From NCBI GenBank assembly GCA_964034945.1, contig OZ035961.1, positions 5,686,001 through 5,750,000 on the forward strand: a stretch of 64,000 nt of DNA. The letters are read 5' to 3'. Every line of letters begins with the position of its first letter. The stretch's first letter is position 1. The notes under the pieces are model-generated. The model worked only from the letters and a program-made list of their open reading frames with translations, was not told the origin of the DNA and did no database searches. This DNA is from Chrysopilus asiliformis (Eukaryota > Arthropoda > Insecta > Diptera > Rhagionidae). Of this stretch, positions 11,970 to 24,183 are shown piece after piece. The position numbers and the translations under genes were made by a program.

Positions 11970-14900
11970 ATGAAACGAACCGGCATAATTTTTTCGGGTT
12001 TTCTCACTGTATTAATCGCCCTTACTATCGGAATTTCAGTTTATCTGATGCGTTTTTCGCACTATAAATCTGTTTTGGTCACAAATTCGACGGAACTTCC
12101 GGAAAATGTAAGTTTTTGTTTTTCGCATTTTTCAAAGTGTTTTAATACGCAATTGATTGTGAAATTTGTCAGTGAATTCAGGAAATTTACATTTTTTACG
12201 ATTCATTTGTTTGCTAAGAAGACGAATCACCTTTCAATGAGACAAAAAGTGTTTGTTTTGATTTAATTTTTTTTCTCACTTCGTAGAGATTATGTAAGTG
12301 TTATTGAACAATGCTTTTAGGAAGTCAGGGCACCAATCATGTATTTCGACGCGTCTCTGTCTTTCGACTTCGACGCAGCTTTTAACTCTTGACTTCAGCA
12401 GCTTCAAATATCCTGGAGTGACAGTCAGAATCACGTTTCGATTCATAGTGACGATTCCGCGAAATTTCAAGCTGCAGATATGGCGAAGTCAAGAGTTAAA
12501 AGCTGCGTCGAAGTCGAAAGACAGAGACGCGTCGGAATACATGATTGCTGCCCAGATATAATTTCACTTGTGGATTTGAGTGGATTCTTCAAAAATAGAT
12601 TCCTGACCTTCGATATTAAATTAAACAGTGAAATCAAACACTTCGGTAGCCATCGAATAAAAAATGATTGAAAAATTCAAGTGAATTTAAACGTTAAAAA
12701 AGCACATTTGTTTGACAAATCTATAATTTATTAGCTTGCATACTCGTCGTTGCTGCGTCGAAGTTTTTTGCTCTTTGGTTCTGCCTTCAGGACCTTTCGT
12801 TTGAAGTTTTGAATGATCAGCGGCCCGAAATATAAATATTTTCTTAAAATTCTTTAAACTACTCAAATTTTTTTTTGATAATTGAAGAATTACCCCTGGA
12901 ATTAACCGACAAATACAAATGAAAATAAAAACGTATAGAGTGGCACCTAATTTGATACGGTCGATAAAATTCAATATTCCAGATTTATAAAACTTTGTAA
13001 ATACTATAGGTACACATCTAAGCGAAATTCAAGGAAGTAATTAAATTGAGAAGAATAACTTAAAGTGCTCGCTTGGAATTTTAATATGTCGCATCACCTT
13101 CCATTTCCAGCTTTTCATCCGCTCGCGATGAATATATTAGTGTACCCATCAGTTGCATAATTGATGAATAATCTTGATTATATAAAAATAATTGTTTTTA
13201 ATTTTTGAATTAATCTTGTTTTCAGGAAACAACAGCATGGAAAACATTCGCTGCACATCCCAACTCTCTGGTCCGAATTTGGCCGGCTCGGGCAATGGAA
13301 GTAGTTCAGGAGGTTGTTGGCACATGGCGAGTAAGTAATATTTCAAATGTTGTCGCCAACTTTAAGACCATAAAAATTAGAAATGTAACCTCGTTTCAAG
13401 CATAGATCACTGCTCAATATGAGATACCGGGTGCGGAGTCTACATTCCGATGTTCCGCACAATTTCCACGCTCATACGTATATCGGGGAGGTTTATTTTT
13501 ATTACCTAACCACCTAACAGACGTTTGCTTGATTTTTGATTGAATTTATTGCTGAATTGATTAAAGCTTGCCTTAGATAAGTATAGACGCACAAATAACA
13601 ACAGCTAGGGAGATAAATTGCATCTCGTCTCGTGTAGCTAAAATCTAACATAAAACTTTATTTACCGGCTACCCACCACATCAGGAAAAAAAATTGAAAC
13701 TCACATGAGAAATTTAAAAAAAAAACCGGCTGAGGGCAAATTGTATTTCGACTGTTTGTGAGTTCGAGAGTGAAAGTTTCATAGGAAAAATTATTTTTGA
13801 TAGGATGATAAGTTCATTAAATACATAATTATTACTTCCGATATGTGTTATAAAAAATTATTTATTTAATAATTGGCCCTGGATTAATATTGACAAAAAA
13901 AAAAACACTTTTAGGGATCGGTTCAATTTTTGTCTGGAATTTCAGCCGGTTTGTCACACGCTACGGGTTTTTTTCTGCTTTCGCTGTAATTCATTTGAAC
14001 ATTTGTCACTGTGATTTGACGATTTTGACGGTGTTCGACACGAAATTATAAAACATTCCTTTCAAAAACGCTGAAAGGCATTTTTTGAATTTATTATTTA
14101 ATATTCAGTTTGTGTGGGCATTTGCTGAAATTTTGGGATTTATAAAGAATTATTCATAAACAGTTATTTCTTGCCAATTTTTCAAAAAGCTTTGGTTTGA
14201 TTGAGATCACTTCGAAATTTAAATTCTTAGCCTCTTTTGTAATATCAGGTACACGAGCTAAAATTTAAATGAAATGAATAATTAAAGCATTTGTCAAATT
14301 TACCAGTCATATCAGCCAATGTATTATTTTTTTTTAAAGGAGTTAATTGAGGTAATGTTTTTCATTGCTTCCGTCGAAAGTCAAAATTTGCGAACTTTTC
14401 CATTTTGCTCCGTCACGTCGATTATGGTCACTAATATAGGCGTCAAATACGTTCTACTTTAACAGCTTTACGTCATGGAACGGAACGGATCTTATCTGGT
14501 TGGGTCTGAAGGGAGCTAAAACTGGGCACTAATCATGTATTCCGACGCGTCTCTGTCTTTCAACTTCGACGCAGCTTTTAACTCTTGACTTCGCCATATC
14601 AGCCGCTTCAAATTTCCTGGAGTGACAGTCAGAATCACGTTTCGATTCATAGAGACGATTCCGCGAAATTTCAAGCTTCAGATATGGCGAAGTCAAGAGT
14701 CAAAAGCTGCGTCGAAGTCGAAAGACAGAGACGCGTCGGAATACATGATTGGTGCCCTGGTTGGGCCTAAAGGGAGTTCGATTGAATTTTGATATATGGA
14801 AGAGGTATGTAAAATTATATTCTAAACCCATTTTGTCTTTATAAAGTTTTCAAAAAAATGGCAAAGCACTTTTTCATTTGTAAGGGGGTGGGTTAAAGAA

Positions 14901-17900
14901 ATAGACAAATTACGTGTTTACGAATCTAGCCTTGCTTCTTTTAAGAAACGCATTTAGTGCAAAATATCAAGTCTCTAAGTCAATTCCTTCGAAAGGTATC
15001 GAGTTGTTAGATGGACGGTCAGAAATTTTGAGAGGTTTGATCAGATAACATGGGGCTGTATTCCAGTATGCACAACTTGCCGATTGAAACAAGAAGGGGT
15101 GCGTTCCTTTATTCCCGAGTAAAGTAAAGGTTGAGTTTGTCAAAGTTAGAACAGCTGATTGCCAAAGTTGAAATTTTACCGACGTTAACTCTGATTAAAA
15201 GAACGCGATTTGGTTAACTTTGACAGTAGTGATGTGCACAACAATACATTAAAAAAATAGAATTCTTCTTGATGTCGTATTTTTCATTTACAAGGACCAC
15301 AATAAAATCCTCCATTATTCTGCACAAAACTCATTCGAAACTACGAGACGAATTGACAGTTGATTGACAGTTGTAACCGTCTCAGTTAACTTTATCGCGT
15401 TCTTTAATTACAATTCAAGTTAACTTTCTCCAACTCAGCTCTCGAGCAGAGTTGAGAAAAGTAACTTTGACAGCTTAACTTTGGCATTTAGGAACGGCAG
15501 TAAAGTTTACTGAGCGTTAACCGTAGGCATTTAAGAACGCATTTCTCTTTACCGCGGTTAATCACGGTTAATAAAGGAACGCACCCAAGTTGTTGAAACG
15601 TCTCGCAGGACCCCGAATTTAAAATAACACTACTGACTTTATTTAAAAAAAAAATTCTGAATTTAATATTTTATTCGAGTGTTTTAAAGCATCTGCAATT
15701 TGTAACAATTTTGCTAGCAGATTCATAAGTGATATTTTTTTAAAAATATTTTGTTACGACAATCAAAAAGAAATGCTAATAGCAACATGTATTGTTCGCA
15801 AGTACGTACTTCAATTTATTTATATGATAATTTTGACATGTTTAATGTGCAATAAATATCACACAATCATCTAAAAATGCTTTTATCTGACAAAATGAGC
15901 ATAAATTAAAAACGATTTTTCCAACCTCAAACAAATGTTTCGCAACATTTAACGCTTTGTGTCACCGACAGAAATTCCGCACCTTTACCTTTGATGAACA
16001 TAAAAATGGCCAAAGTCAACAAGCTCCAAACGATCACCATTTTTGGTTTTATTTTTTTCTTCTTTTGTTTTGTTATTATTACCATTTTTCCTTCATTTCT
16101 ATTCAATGTTTGAAAACAAAATGCGTTATTACCTAAATTGAAAATGTGAGATTCGGTTTACTTATGAAATTGCGCTATGCTGTGCCTACAATTAGTCATA
16201 AGAAAAAGTACAGCATCTAATGTCACGGCGAAGAAAATGTTGGAAAGTATATATGAATGTTTAACTGTAAGTAATTATTGCACCGGAACGAGCACTCAAA
16301 GTAAGAAGGTAGTTTACCGGCTAAAACCATAATTGAACTTATGTAGATATTAAGCCATGTTTAACCGACTTGTGATTAGGTAAGAAATTCACGCATGTGA
16401 GGCGAGCGAGAGGGAATCTGGTTGTATCAAAGATAGAAAGGGAAAGGGATAAATTGTGCACGTGATGCATTTTCAATTGGGTTACTATGGTAGATTAAAA
16501 TAAACACCTTTATTTAACAATTCCCTTGTACTTTAGTTACCGTTACACTGGGGTATCAAGCGAACAAGTTAGTGTCGAGTGGAGACCTTGGTCTTGTTTC
16601 ATACCTGAATTAATGCTGTCAATTATGCTTACCTTTCGTGAACTTGTGCTGCACTACGTTGCATTTTTTTTTGTTGAAAAATTAAAATCACTTGCCGATA
16701 ATGCTTTTTTTAACCTAAAAATTCTGTTTGAAATACAATTAGATGTGGAAATTATGGAATAATTCTCATTCAACTGGTTTTAATTGGCTTGATTTTCAGA
16801 TCGAGAAACAAAAGTTGAGTAAATTTTATTGAAAAAAAAACAAATAAAACAGATTTTATTGGTATTGAATTTATACCATTTTCCAACCGGTGACACAAAT
16901 TCAGAACTCAAGAGCGGAGCGGTGACCATGAAACTCATATGGCGATTTGTTGCCATATGGCCAGATTTAAATATGACTGAAATTTGTTTAAGAAAATATT
17001 ATGGAGATATTCAGCTATAGAATGATAAATACGATTAGATTTAAAGAATTCAGGTCATCGGAATCTTCAACGAATTTAGCTAAACGTCCTTTCCTCATAG
17101 TTGATTTTAGGGGTGCTCTAATGGTGGTTTTAGGGATGATCTAATGGTAAAAATTAAACCAGAATCCCCTCAGAATTTCAGGAGTTAGCAGAAGAGGGGG
17201 TTAACAGAATGAGGTGGAAAAGATTTTCTTATTTTCCCAGATTGTTGGAAAAAATTGTGTTGAAAACGAAGCCGGGCGTTACAGGCATAAACACGGTTTG
17301 TTCTTAAGTCCAGTGATGTTGCTTTTTGCGTTTTGAAAGGTTAATTTTATTTCCAGTTGGTAAATTTCATTTCCACGAGCAAAAAAAGGGTTCCTCTAAA
17401 CCAGGCATCATCAGCTAGTGGCTCGGCTGGCTCATCACGCAAATTGGCTTTAACAGCGTAGCCACCATAATCGACCTTTTATTGTGTGACGTAATGCTTG
17501 TGTGTGCGGCTTCGGATCGCAGGAATAAAACGAATCGTGCTTTGAGTTGGAATCGGGGCATTTTTACCATGACGCATTTCATTTTAAATCAGTTCGTGTC
17601 AAGCCATTGCCGTGGAAGGTTATGTTTCATTGAACTGTATTTTTATTTGTAGTGATAAATTTTGATTGCAAAGGTAGCGACAGTTACTTTGATGGCCTCT
17701 GCTCTAAACCCTCAAAAAAACTCTATGTAAAAACACTAAAAAAAGAAAACACTAAAAGAAAATTGTAGAAAAATTTTCAAATTTCGAGAATTAACGTTTT
17801 TTGTTTTTTAATTACTTTCCTCTTCTATAGACTGATTTTTTTTTATAGAAAGAGGGCCGTGTTATAATTGCAACCCCACAGGGACGACTGCGTGGAAGAG

Positions 17901-20137
17901 TCCAATCGTACAAAAATGGATTTCCTGGATTTTATTACAGTTTTCGTGGAATTCGCTACGGACTTCCACCTATTGGACTGCGGAGGTAACTTAAATTTTG
18001 AAATTGTTTCTCATGTATTCAAAGCCGTTAAAAAAGCTTGGTGTTGTTTAAAAAAAACCCTAAATAAATTCGAAGAAAATAAAAAAAAATAATAATTCAA
18101 CTATAATTTGAACAAAATTTACAATGTCTTCTAATGTTAAACCTTTTCTTAAGTTTTTAAAAATCTTCTTACTTTTCTCACCTTTTAATTATATTGCTTA
18201 TGATTTAAGATTCCGCGCAGCATTGCCCGAAAGGCCCTGGAACGGAATCCGTGACGCCCTGAAAGAAGGTAACTCATGTCCACATAGGAATGTTATTTTG
18301 GACACCTACAAAGGCAACGAGGATTGCTTATTTTTAAATGTGTTTACTACCAAATTACCAGATACTAATGGGTAAAACTCTTGATTCAAAATTAAAAATT
18401 AGTTTACAAACTCATAATAATAATGAAATTAATACTTTTATTTTTGAAACTATACCTTAGTTATCCTCGATTACCTGTGATGGTTTGGTTTCATGGCGGT
18501 GGATTTGCCTTTGGATCAGGGAATAGTTTCCTCTATGGTCCCGATTCTCTAGTGGCTGAGGACATCGTTTTAGTGACTTTAAATTATCGACTGGGTCCGA
18601 TAGGGTTCTTGAGCGTTAGTCCAGACGCGCCTGGAAATTCTGGATTGAAGGTAAAATCCATTTTGTTTCTAATCAACTGTAATAAAATTAAAAAATATCC
18701 GTTTTACAGGATCAAGTTTTGGCACTAAAATGGGTGAGAGACAATATCGCGTCATTCGGTGGTGATCCCAAACAAGTGACCATTTTCGGAGAGTCTGCAG
18801 GAGGCTCATCTGTCCACTATCTTATGATGTCCAAAATGGCTGAAGGCTTGTTCCATAGAGCGATTGCGCAAAGCGGAACAGCATTGAATCCTTGGGCAAT
18901 GGCTGAAGATACCAAAGATAGAGCTTTCCGATTGGGAAGAGTTTTAGGACTCAACGCGACTAACCCGAATGAATTGGTTTCGTTTCTTCGACGCGTCCCG
19001 GCAAAAAGGTTGATTGATTTCGCAAATACTATAATCACGCCGGAGGAAGCACGAAAAAATATCGGACTTCCGTTTGTTCCATCTATTGAAGGAGATTGGG
19101 ATAGAGAAAATACGAATGCAAAATTTATTGAGGAGCCATTTCTGACTGATCACCCTCGGAATCTGGCCAGGAATGAAACTGCAAACAAAATACCATTTTT
19201 AGTTGGCTACAATAGTCACGAAGCGATGTTGTTTATGAAAAGTTAGTATCTATGAAAAAAAAAACTGTTTTGTCTACTAATAAATGATAATAATGTCTTG
19301 CAGGACTTAGAAAGGATCCAACACTGATGGATACTTATAATAGGGACTTTGTGAGATTGGTGCCACTTGATCTCAATATACCAGGGGGCCAATACTCGGC
19401 TGAGGCTCAAAATTTGTCTAAGAAAATGAGAGAATTTTACCTGCAAGTAAGACCAGTTAGTGAAGATACTATCGAGGAAATGATTTATGTATGTATTTCT
19501 GTTTAAATTTGATTCTTTCGCAATCTCTTCTTTCGCGTAACGTTTTTTCCGATTTGATTGCTATAATTTTTTTTTATATTTATTCCTTTTAGTTACTAAC
19601 AGATATCATGTTTTTACGAGGAGTTGTTGACACAGTTCGGATGCATGCGGTGCATCAGCAATCACCGGTTTATTTATATCGGTTCGGTTTTGATGGGGCT
19701 CTAGGACTATACAAAAGGATGTTGGGAATATCTAGACCTGGAGTTTGTCATGGTGACGAATTGGGGTATTTGTTCCATTTCGGTTTCTTCAATTTAAGTC
19801 TAGATCGCACAGCACCAGAAATTCTAGTTAAAAGACGCATGGTTCGTATGTGGACGAATTTCGCCAAATATGGGTAAGGATTACAAAATATGTTGTCCAT
19901 GTATGAAATAATGGAATTTCAAATTTCTTTTCAATATATTTTAGCGATCCTACACCACTGAATCAACTCGATTCGACGTTGACTGTTCAATGGGAGCCTG
20001 TCGATAGTTCAAACGCGACTAATGCACTGAGATATTTAGATATAACATCTAGATTAGAAAGTAGAGTTAATCCAGAAGCTTGGCGATTAGAATTCTGGGA
20101 TAATGTCTACAAGCATTACAATGGCAATTTAGTATAA
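11970..20137 (+). CDS. Membrane-anchored serine carboxylesterase (type-B, alpha/beta hydrolase)
   Basis: Hydrolyses carboxylic esters (alpha-esterase/JHE-like family). Inferred exons: 11970-12107, 13226-13330, 17849-17985, 18210-18371, 18461-18650, 18710-19241, 19304-19488, 19593-19873, 19945-20137; 1923 nt, 640 aa, all phases joining. Exon 1 encodes MKRTG followed by one hydrophobic helix (about residues 5-24) without an obvious cleavage site, so a signal anchor with an extracellular or luminal catalytic domain is likely. The core starts near residue 82 (TPQGRLRG). Oxyanion loop HGGGF is at 192-196, nucleophile Ser273 in FGESAGG, acid Glu415 in GYNSHEA and base His536 in [12 protein letters not shown]: the triad is complete. 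Exons 3-9 are certain. Exons 1-2 rest on phase and splice sites, and exon 9530-9661 is an equally phase-compatible alternative first exon. Substrate unknown. AATAAA candidates lie near 20467. Confidence 0.88.
12329..12552. mobile_element. Hairpin MITE, CWG target family, copy 1
   Basis: It is almost wholly palindromic: the left arm GGCACCAATCATG... is mirrored by the right arm ending ATTGCTGCC, with arms of roughly 75-100 bp. CAG lies directly outside both ends (12326-12328 and 12553-12555). Copies at 14525-14756 and 59650-59881 share sequence and boundary logic. It sits in intron 1 of the esterase. The open frames with [12 protein letters not shown] are shadows of the palindrome. Confidence 0.9.
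14525..14756. mobile_element. Hairpin MITE, CWG target family, copy 2
   Basis: Same palindromic element as copy 1, with ends GGCACTAATCATG and CATGATTGGTGCC. Here the flanking triplets are CTG on both sides (14522-14524 and 14757-14759), which shows that the duplication is a CWG triplet lying outside the element. It lies in intron 2 of the esterase. Confidence 0.9.
15097..15586. mobile_element. MITE with GGGTGCGTTCC ends (490 bp)
   Basis: The left end GGGTGCGTTCCTTTATT is mirrored exactly by the right end AATAAAGGAACGCACCC. AAG flanks both sides (15094-15096, 15587-15589), consistent with a 3-bp duplication. Internal segments contain several AGTTAACTTTGACAG-like inverted motifs. It is non-coding and lies in esterase intron 2; the superfamily is not assigned. 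Confidence 0.8.
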
Positions 20138-21225
20138 GCGCGCTAGAAATACCTTATCTTTAAAAAAATAGTATTACAGTGTTTAGAGTGTTTCTAATCA
20201 AATCATTGCATAGTTACCAATTTTTATTTTGCTTTTATTAGTTCTTTTTTTTTGTTTTCGTAATTGTTAGTTATCGAATTTTCATTTTGTCCATAACAAT
20301 TTTTAAACAACATTTATTATTTTAAATATTCACTTATGCAGCATCGTCGGAATACAATATTATTTATTTATGTGTATAGGGCAATATGATACCATTTACA
20401 AAAAAAAAATGTATAAAGAAATTGTGTTGCTTGCGAACTATTGACGATTCAACTTAAGTGAAACGTAAAATAAATTATTTCAGTTGTTATTTTCTTATTC
20501 TGATAGTTATTATAACAGAATATTGTTTTTAACCTGAACATTGTTTGTCGTAGAATTTAGGTGTTTTTATCTTTGTAAGATTGTTTTTAATAAAGAAAAC
20601 TCTATAAATTCAAATTTGTTTTTTTTCCCTAAAAAGTGTTTGTTGCAAGCTGTATTCTTTAAGACAGTTTTATAAAAAAAAACTAGGGACTGAAAGACTA
20701 AATTGGATCTTGCGATTTTGAGGGCTAAAAACAACCGTTCTATGGACATTTAAGTCGATGGCAACGCCAGCTTTTCGAACGATTTCAGGGTATAACAATG
20801 ACTCAAATTTTACATCTTTTTAAAGTTGAAAATTTCACATTTTCGTCTTTACAGTTTAATTATTAAACTTTCTAGTTTTAAAAAGTAAACTATTTACTTT
20901 TAGTTTACGAAATTTATTTTTGAAAATTTAAACCTTTTAGTTTAAAGTTTAAGCCTAAACTATAAAATTTAGCTTTTGAGGTTTAAATTTTCAACTAAGG
21001 GTTTAAAAAGACACCTTTAAACTCTAAAAAGTTGAATAACTCAACGTAGAAGTTGAAAAAAAACTTTAAAAATGCTCGTTGGCCCTTTTTTTTACCAGTG
21101 TCAACTTTGATGACGATTTCATAACTTAACGACTTAACTTTGAAGATTAAGTTTTGTAAAAGTTTTTTGGTTCAGTCTACTAATTGCATAGTTTCAGGCA
21201 AAAATATAATTTTTAAATTTTTTAA
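20138..21225. other. 3' flank of the esterase gene and AT-rich spacer
   Basis: It holds the esterase 3' UTR, with a candidate AATAAA near 20467. From about 20860 to 21130 there is low-complexity sequence rich in AGTTTAAA-type words. No further gene was seen. Confidence 0.5.
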
Positions 21226-22283
21226 GGTTTCACGGGATTGGATATAAATTTTAATTTTTGATAATGATTTTATTAAACCCTAATTTTAATTTATGTGTCT
21301 GATCAAGGACTATAAAAATTTATTGATTTACGCCTTCAAATGGGCAGAATTAATTTTTTTTATTAAAAATGCAGCCCAAAACACGTTTCTACATAGAACT
21401 ATAAAAGTCTTAACAAGTTATTGGACTCGGAGGGAGAACTCAAGAATTTAAAGGTTAGAAACGGAACAAAAGTGGATTTAAGCAATGAAAAGATAGTGAA
21501 ACACAAGCTTGAAGGTTTTTTTTTTAAAATAAGAACTAGTACTCAATATTGGCCGTGTTCCATTTAAGTTTAAGTGTACTCTGAAGTAGATGTCAAATAA
21601 AAACTTCTAACCCAAAATACACGGAATTATCGGAAACACATTTCATTTGGCGTCAAAAAGTTGTGAATTTTACTCCCGAAGTGCCCCTGCATTTTAAAAG
21701 AGTATGGTTCAGTATATCTTGGAGCATAATTTTTTTTGACGTTTACTGTAGCTTTTCTGCAACTTTAGTGGAACATGGCTCTTATTTGAATAAAAGATTT
21801 TTTTTAATTCAAATATTAAACTTGTTAGGAAATTTGAATTTATCAGTAAAATATTAAAAAAAAAAATATATATATGGCATCTCATTTTTGACGTGTAATT
21901 TAACATGAATAAAATAAAATATAATATTTTTTTTGCAAATGAATGGTAGCAATTCCTCTAATCAGGCAATACTGGGTTACTGACTTTCCAATTACTTTTT
22001 GAGACATGTGTTGTACGACTTATCTTCATCTTTCTTTCGTTTTCTAACCTTTAAATTGTTCGGTAGTCGCCACGAGTTCAACCACTTGTTAAGATTTTTA
22101 TAGTTCTGTGTTGAAACGCATGTTTTGTGCTCAAATTTTTAAAAAAAGTGTATTCTGCCCATTTGAGGACGTAAAGCAATCAATTTTTATAGTCCTTGAT
22201 CAGGCAGATAAATTAAAATCTGGGTTTTCTCCGTATGGAATTATCAAAAATAAAAAAATTTATAATTCCCATCCCGTGAAACC
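21226..22283. repeat. Element with long diverged terminal inverted repeats (about 1.06 kb)
   Basis: The left arm starts GGTTTCACGGGAT and the right arm ends ATCCCGTGAAACC. Over about 250 bp each, matching landmarks occur in inverted order: TGATCAAGGACTATAAAAAT versus its complement near 22183-22203, AAATGGGCAGAAT versus ATTCTGCCCATTT, and a stretch around GAACTATAAAAGTCTTAACA. The middle (about 21490-22020) has no convincing coding sequence. This is an old non-autonomous transposon with long inverted repeats; no clear TSD was found. Confidence 0.7.
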
Positions 22284-22747
22284 CAAACATTCACTTTTCT
22301 ATATTATGTAAATTTTGGTTAAATAAATGAATTGAAAACATATTATATTGATTTTTTTTTGTTAATTGTAAGTACCTACTAGATAAAAATCGTAATAAAA
22401 ACTATGTGAATGTAATTTTATGCTCCGCATAACGTATTAACCTGTGTATGGGCATTTATGCTTGACTGTATTATTGAAATAAAATCTTACATGCTCCCAA
22501 TACAAGAAGGTAAAAAGGATAAGAGTTTAATGGTCTGCTCAGAGGTATTTTATCATAAAAAAATTTCCAGGTAACAACTTCTTGTGTTTTTCTAGGTAAT
22601 TTGGTATACACGTGGACAGAATTTTTAAAGGCGGTTTAATAAGAGAATTAATTTTCCCCACGTAGATCGATTTAAACTAAATTAATCGTTATGTATAAAT
22701 TCTAATTAAAACATAAAAAAACTACATTGGAAAGGGAAAATCCAAAA

Positions 22748-22800
22748 ATCTCAGTGGAGTCTAGAAGTCTCAGTGGAGTCTAGAAGTCTCAGCGGAGTTG
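22748..22800 (+). repeat. Short tandem repeat, about 20-bp unit
   Basis: The unit CTCAGTGGAGTCTAGAAGT occurs about two and a half times in a row, the last copy with one change (CTCAGCGGAG). No function was recognised. Confidence 0.75.
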
Positions 22801-23641
22801 TATCCTAATTGAAGGCGTTTCTTTTAACACTAGACCTACCTTGATGAGGGTGACCAGACTTTGAAAGCGAAATAGTGCGTATTAGAGTAAAAAATGTGGC
22901 GAATGTACATAAAAAAGTGACACTATTGATATATTAATAAAAAAATGGCAATGTAGGTATATTGTGTTTTTCCATTACCCATGGAAAAACATAAAATATC
23001 TATTGTTCCCATTTTCTTATTCCATGATCCAGTATCACTGAAAGTTTGATATATTAATCGTACTAGATTTTAAGTTAGTACTGGAATAGCAGAATAAGTC
23101 TAAACTATAACCATGGTTTGCAAGTCGTATTATTATACGCAATTAAAAACCGTAAAACAAATGAAGCTGTTTGGTAAAATGTTCACACTACCTTGGTATA
23201 GAAAATTACAATTTTTTCACCTTGATTGAAAAGCTCCACAGCGGTAAGAGCTTGGGAGCAGAGTTCTGGTGACTCATGCAACAATGTAATACACAAAAAA
23301 TTATATAAAATGTATTTGATTTTTCATAAAAAACATGTTTTCAGGTTGAACAGAATGTATAAAGTGTAGGATACTATACCCAACATGGAATATTTTTTTT
23401 TCTCAACGCAGGACTACGGTTAATGTTTCTTCCATTTTCCATACGAATCGCTGCACCTGTTTCTTCCTAACAAATTATATGGTCTAAAATAAGCTGTAAC
23501 GTTTTTGATAAAATCATTAATGGTGGGTTTCACGAAACTTATTGAGGCCAGTAAATCGAGATAGCAGGATTTTTTTTGTTTGAAATTCGCCGGCAACTCA
23601 ATTAAAAAGTCTCGTTAATAATTTCGTGAAACTCACTATAA

Positions 23642-24005
23642 GGCCCAGATTACATTTGGCTTAAGTAAGCCGGCAACTTTTGGGCTTAATAAGCCAATGT
23701 GCTTACACTTGTGGCTTAAATAAGCCAATCCTGTTTGCATATGCTACACAAGTTTACATGGGTGTGTGTGTGGACTCAAACCATTGAAATTGCTGCTGCT
23801 CATATACTTCCCAAGATGTTTACCTGCTGACGGTCAGAACGAAAATGATTTCTGCCTACTACTTTTCCCAAACCGGTTCACACGCTTTGCATGTATGCAG
23901 ATTGTCGATAAGCCAAGATTTCGAGTGGCAACTTTTCCCTCCTCAGTCGTTTCTCCCAAAAATCGGCTTAAGTAAGCCCGAAAATTGCCGTGTGTAATCT
24001 AGCGC
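23642..24005. mobile_element. TWA-target MITE family A, copy 1 (364 bp)
   Basis: TAA lies directly outside both ends (23639-23641 and 24006-24008). The ends are related inverted repeats (left GGCCCAGATTACA, right TGTAATCTAGCGC). Inside are several near-palindromes of the form GGCTTAAnTAAGCC. Copies at 26258-26609 and 49256-49617 are closely similar along their length. A 3-bp TWA duplication is the signature of PIF/Harbinger transposons, so a Harbinger-derived MITE is inferred. It lies just beyond the 3' end of the FAAH2 gene. Confidence 0.88.
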
Positions 24006-24183
24006 TAAGAATGTTTAAACTGCTTTTATAAGCATTCTTTAAATCCGCCGCACGCAATTGATCAAAATTTTGGAATTTGAACATATTCCGAAATAAAACA
24101 AACTTAATATAATTTAAAAAATTTTTATTAAGTCTATAAAGTAAAAATAGAAATAGCCTAATATGTGATTTAAGTATATTATC

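Noticed and set aside
12298..12671. Open frames with [12 protein letters not shown] here and at 14585-14770 and 59710-60010 as a conserved small protein family
   Set aside because: The similarity comes from the palindromic MITE at each place. Boundaries follow the MITE and the frames are open on both strands.
16526..17020. Two open frames in esterase intron 2 as extra exons
   Set aside because: They have no splice phases or homology that fit the esterase; the 13330/17849 junction already joins in phase.
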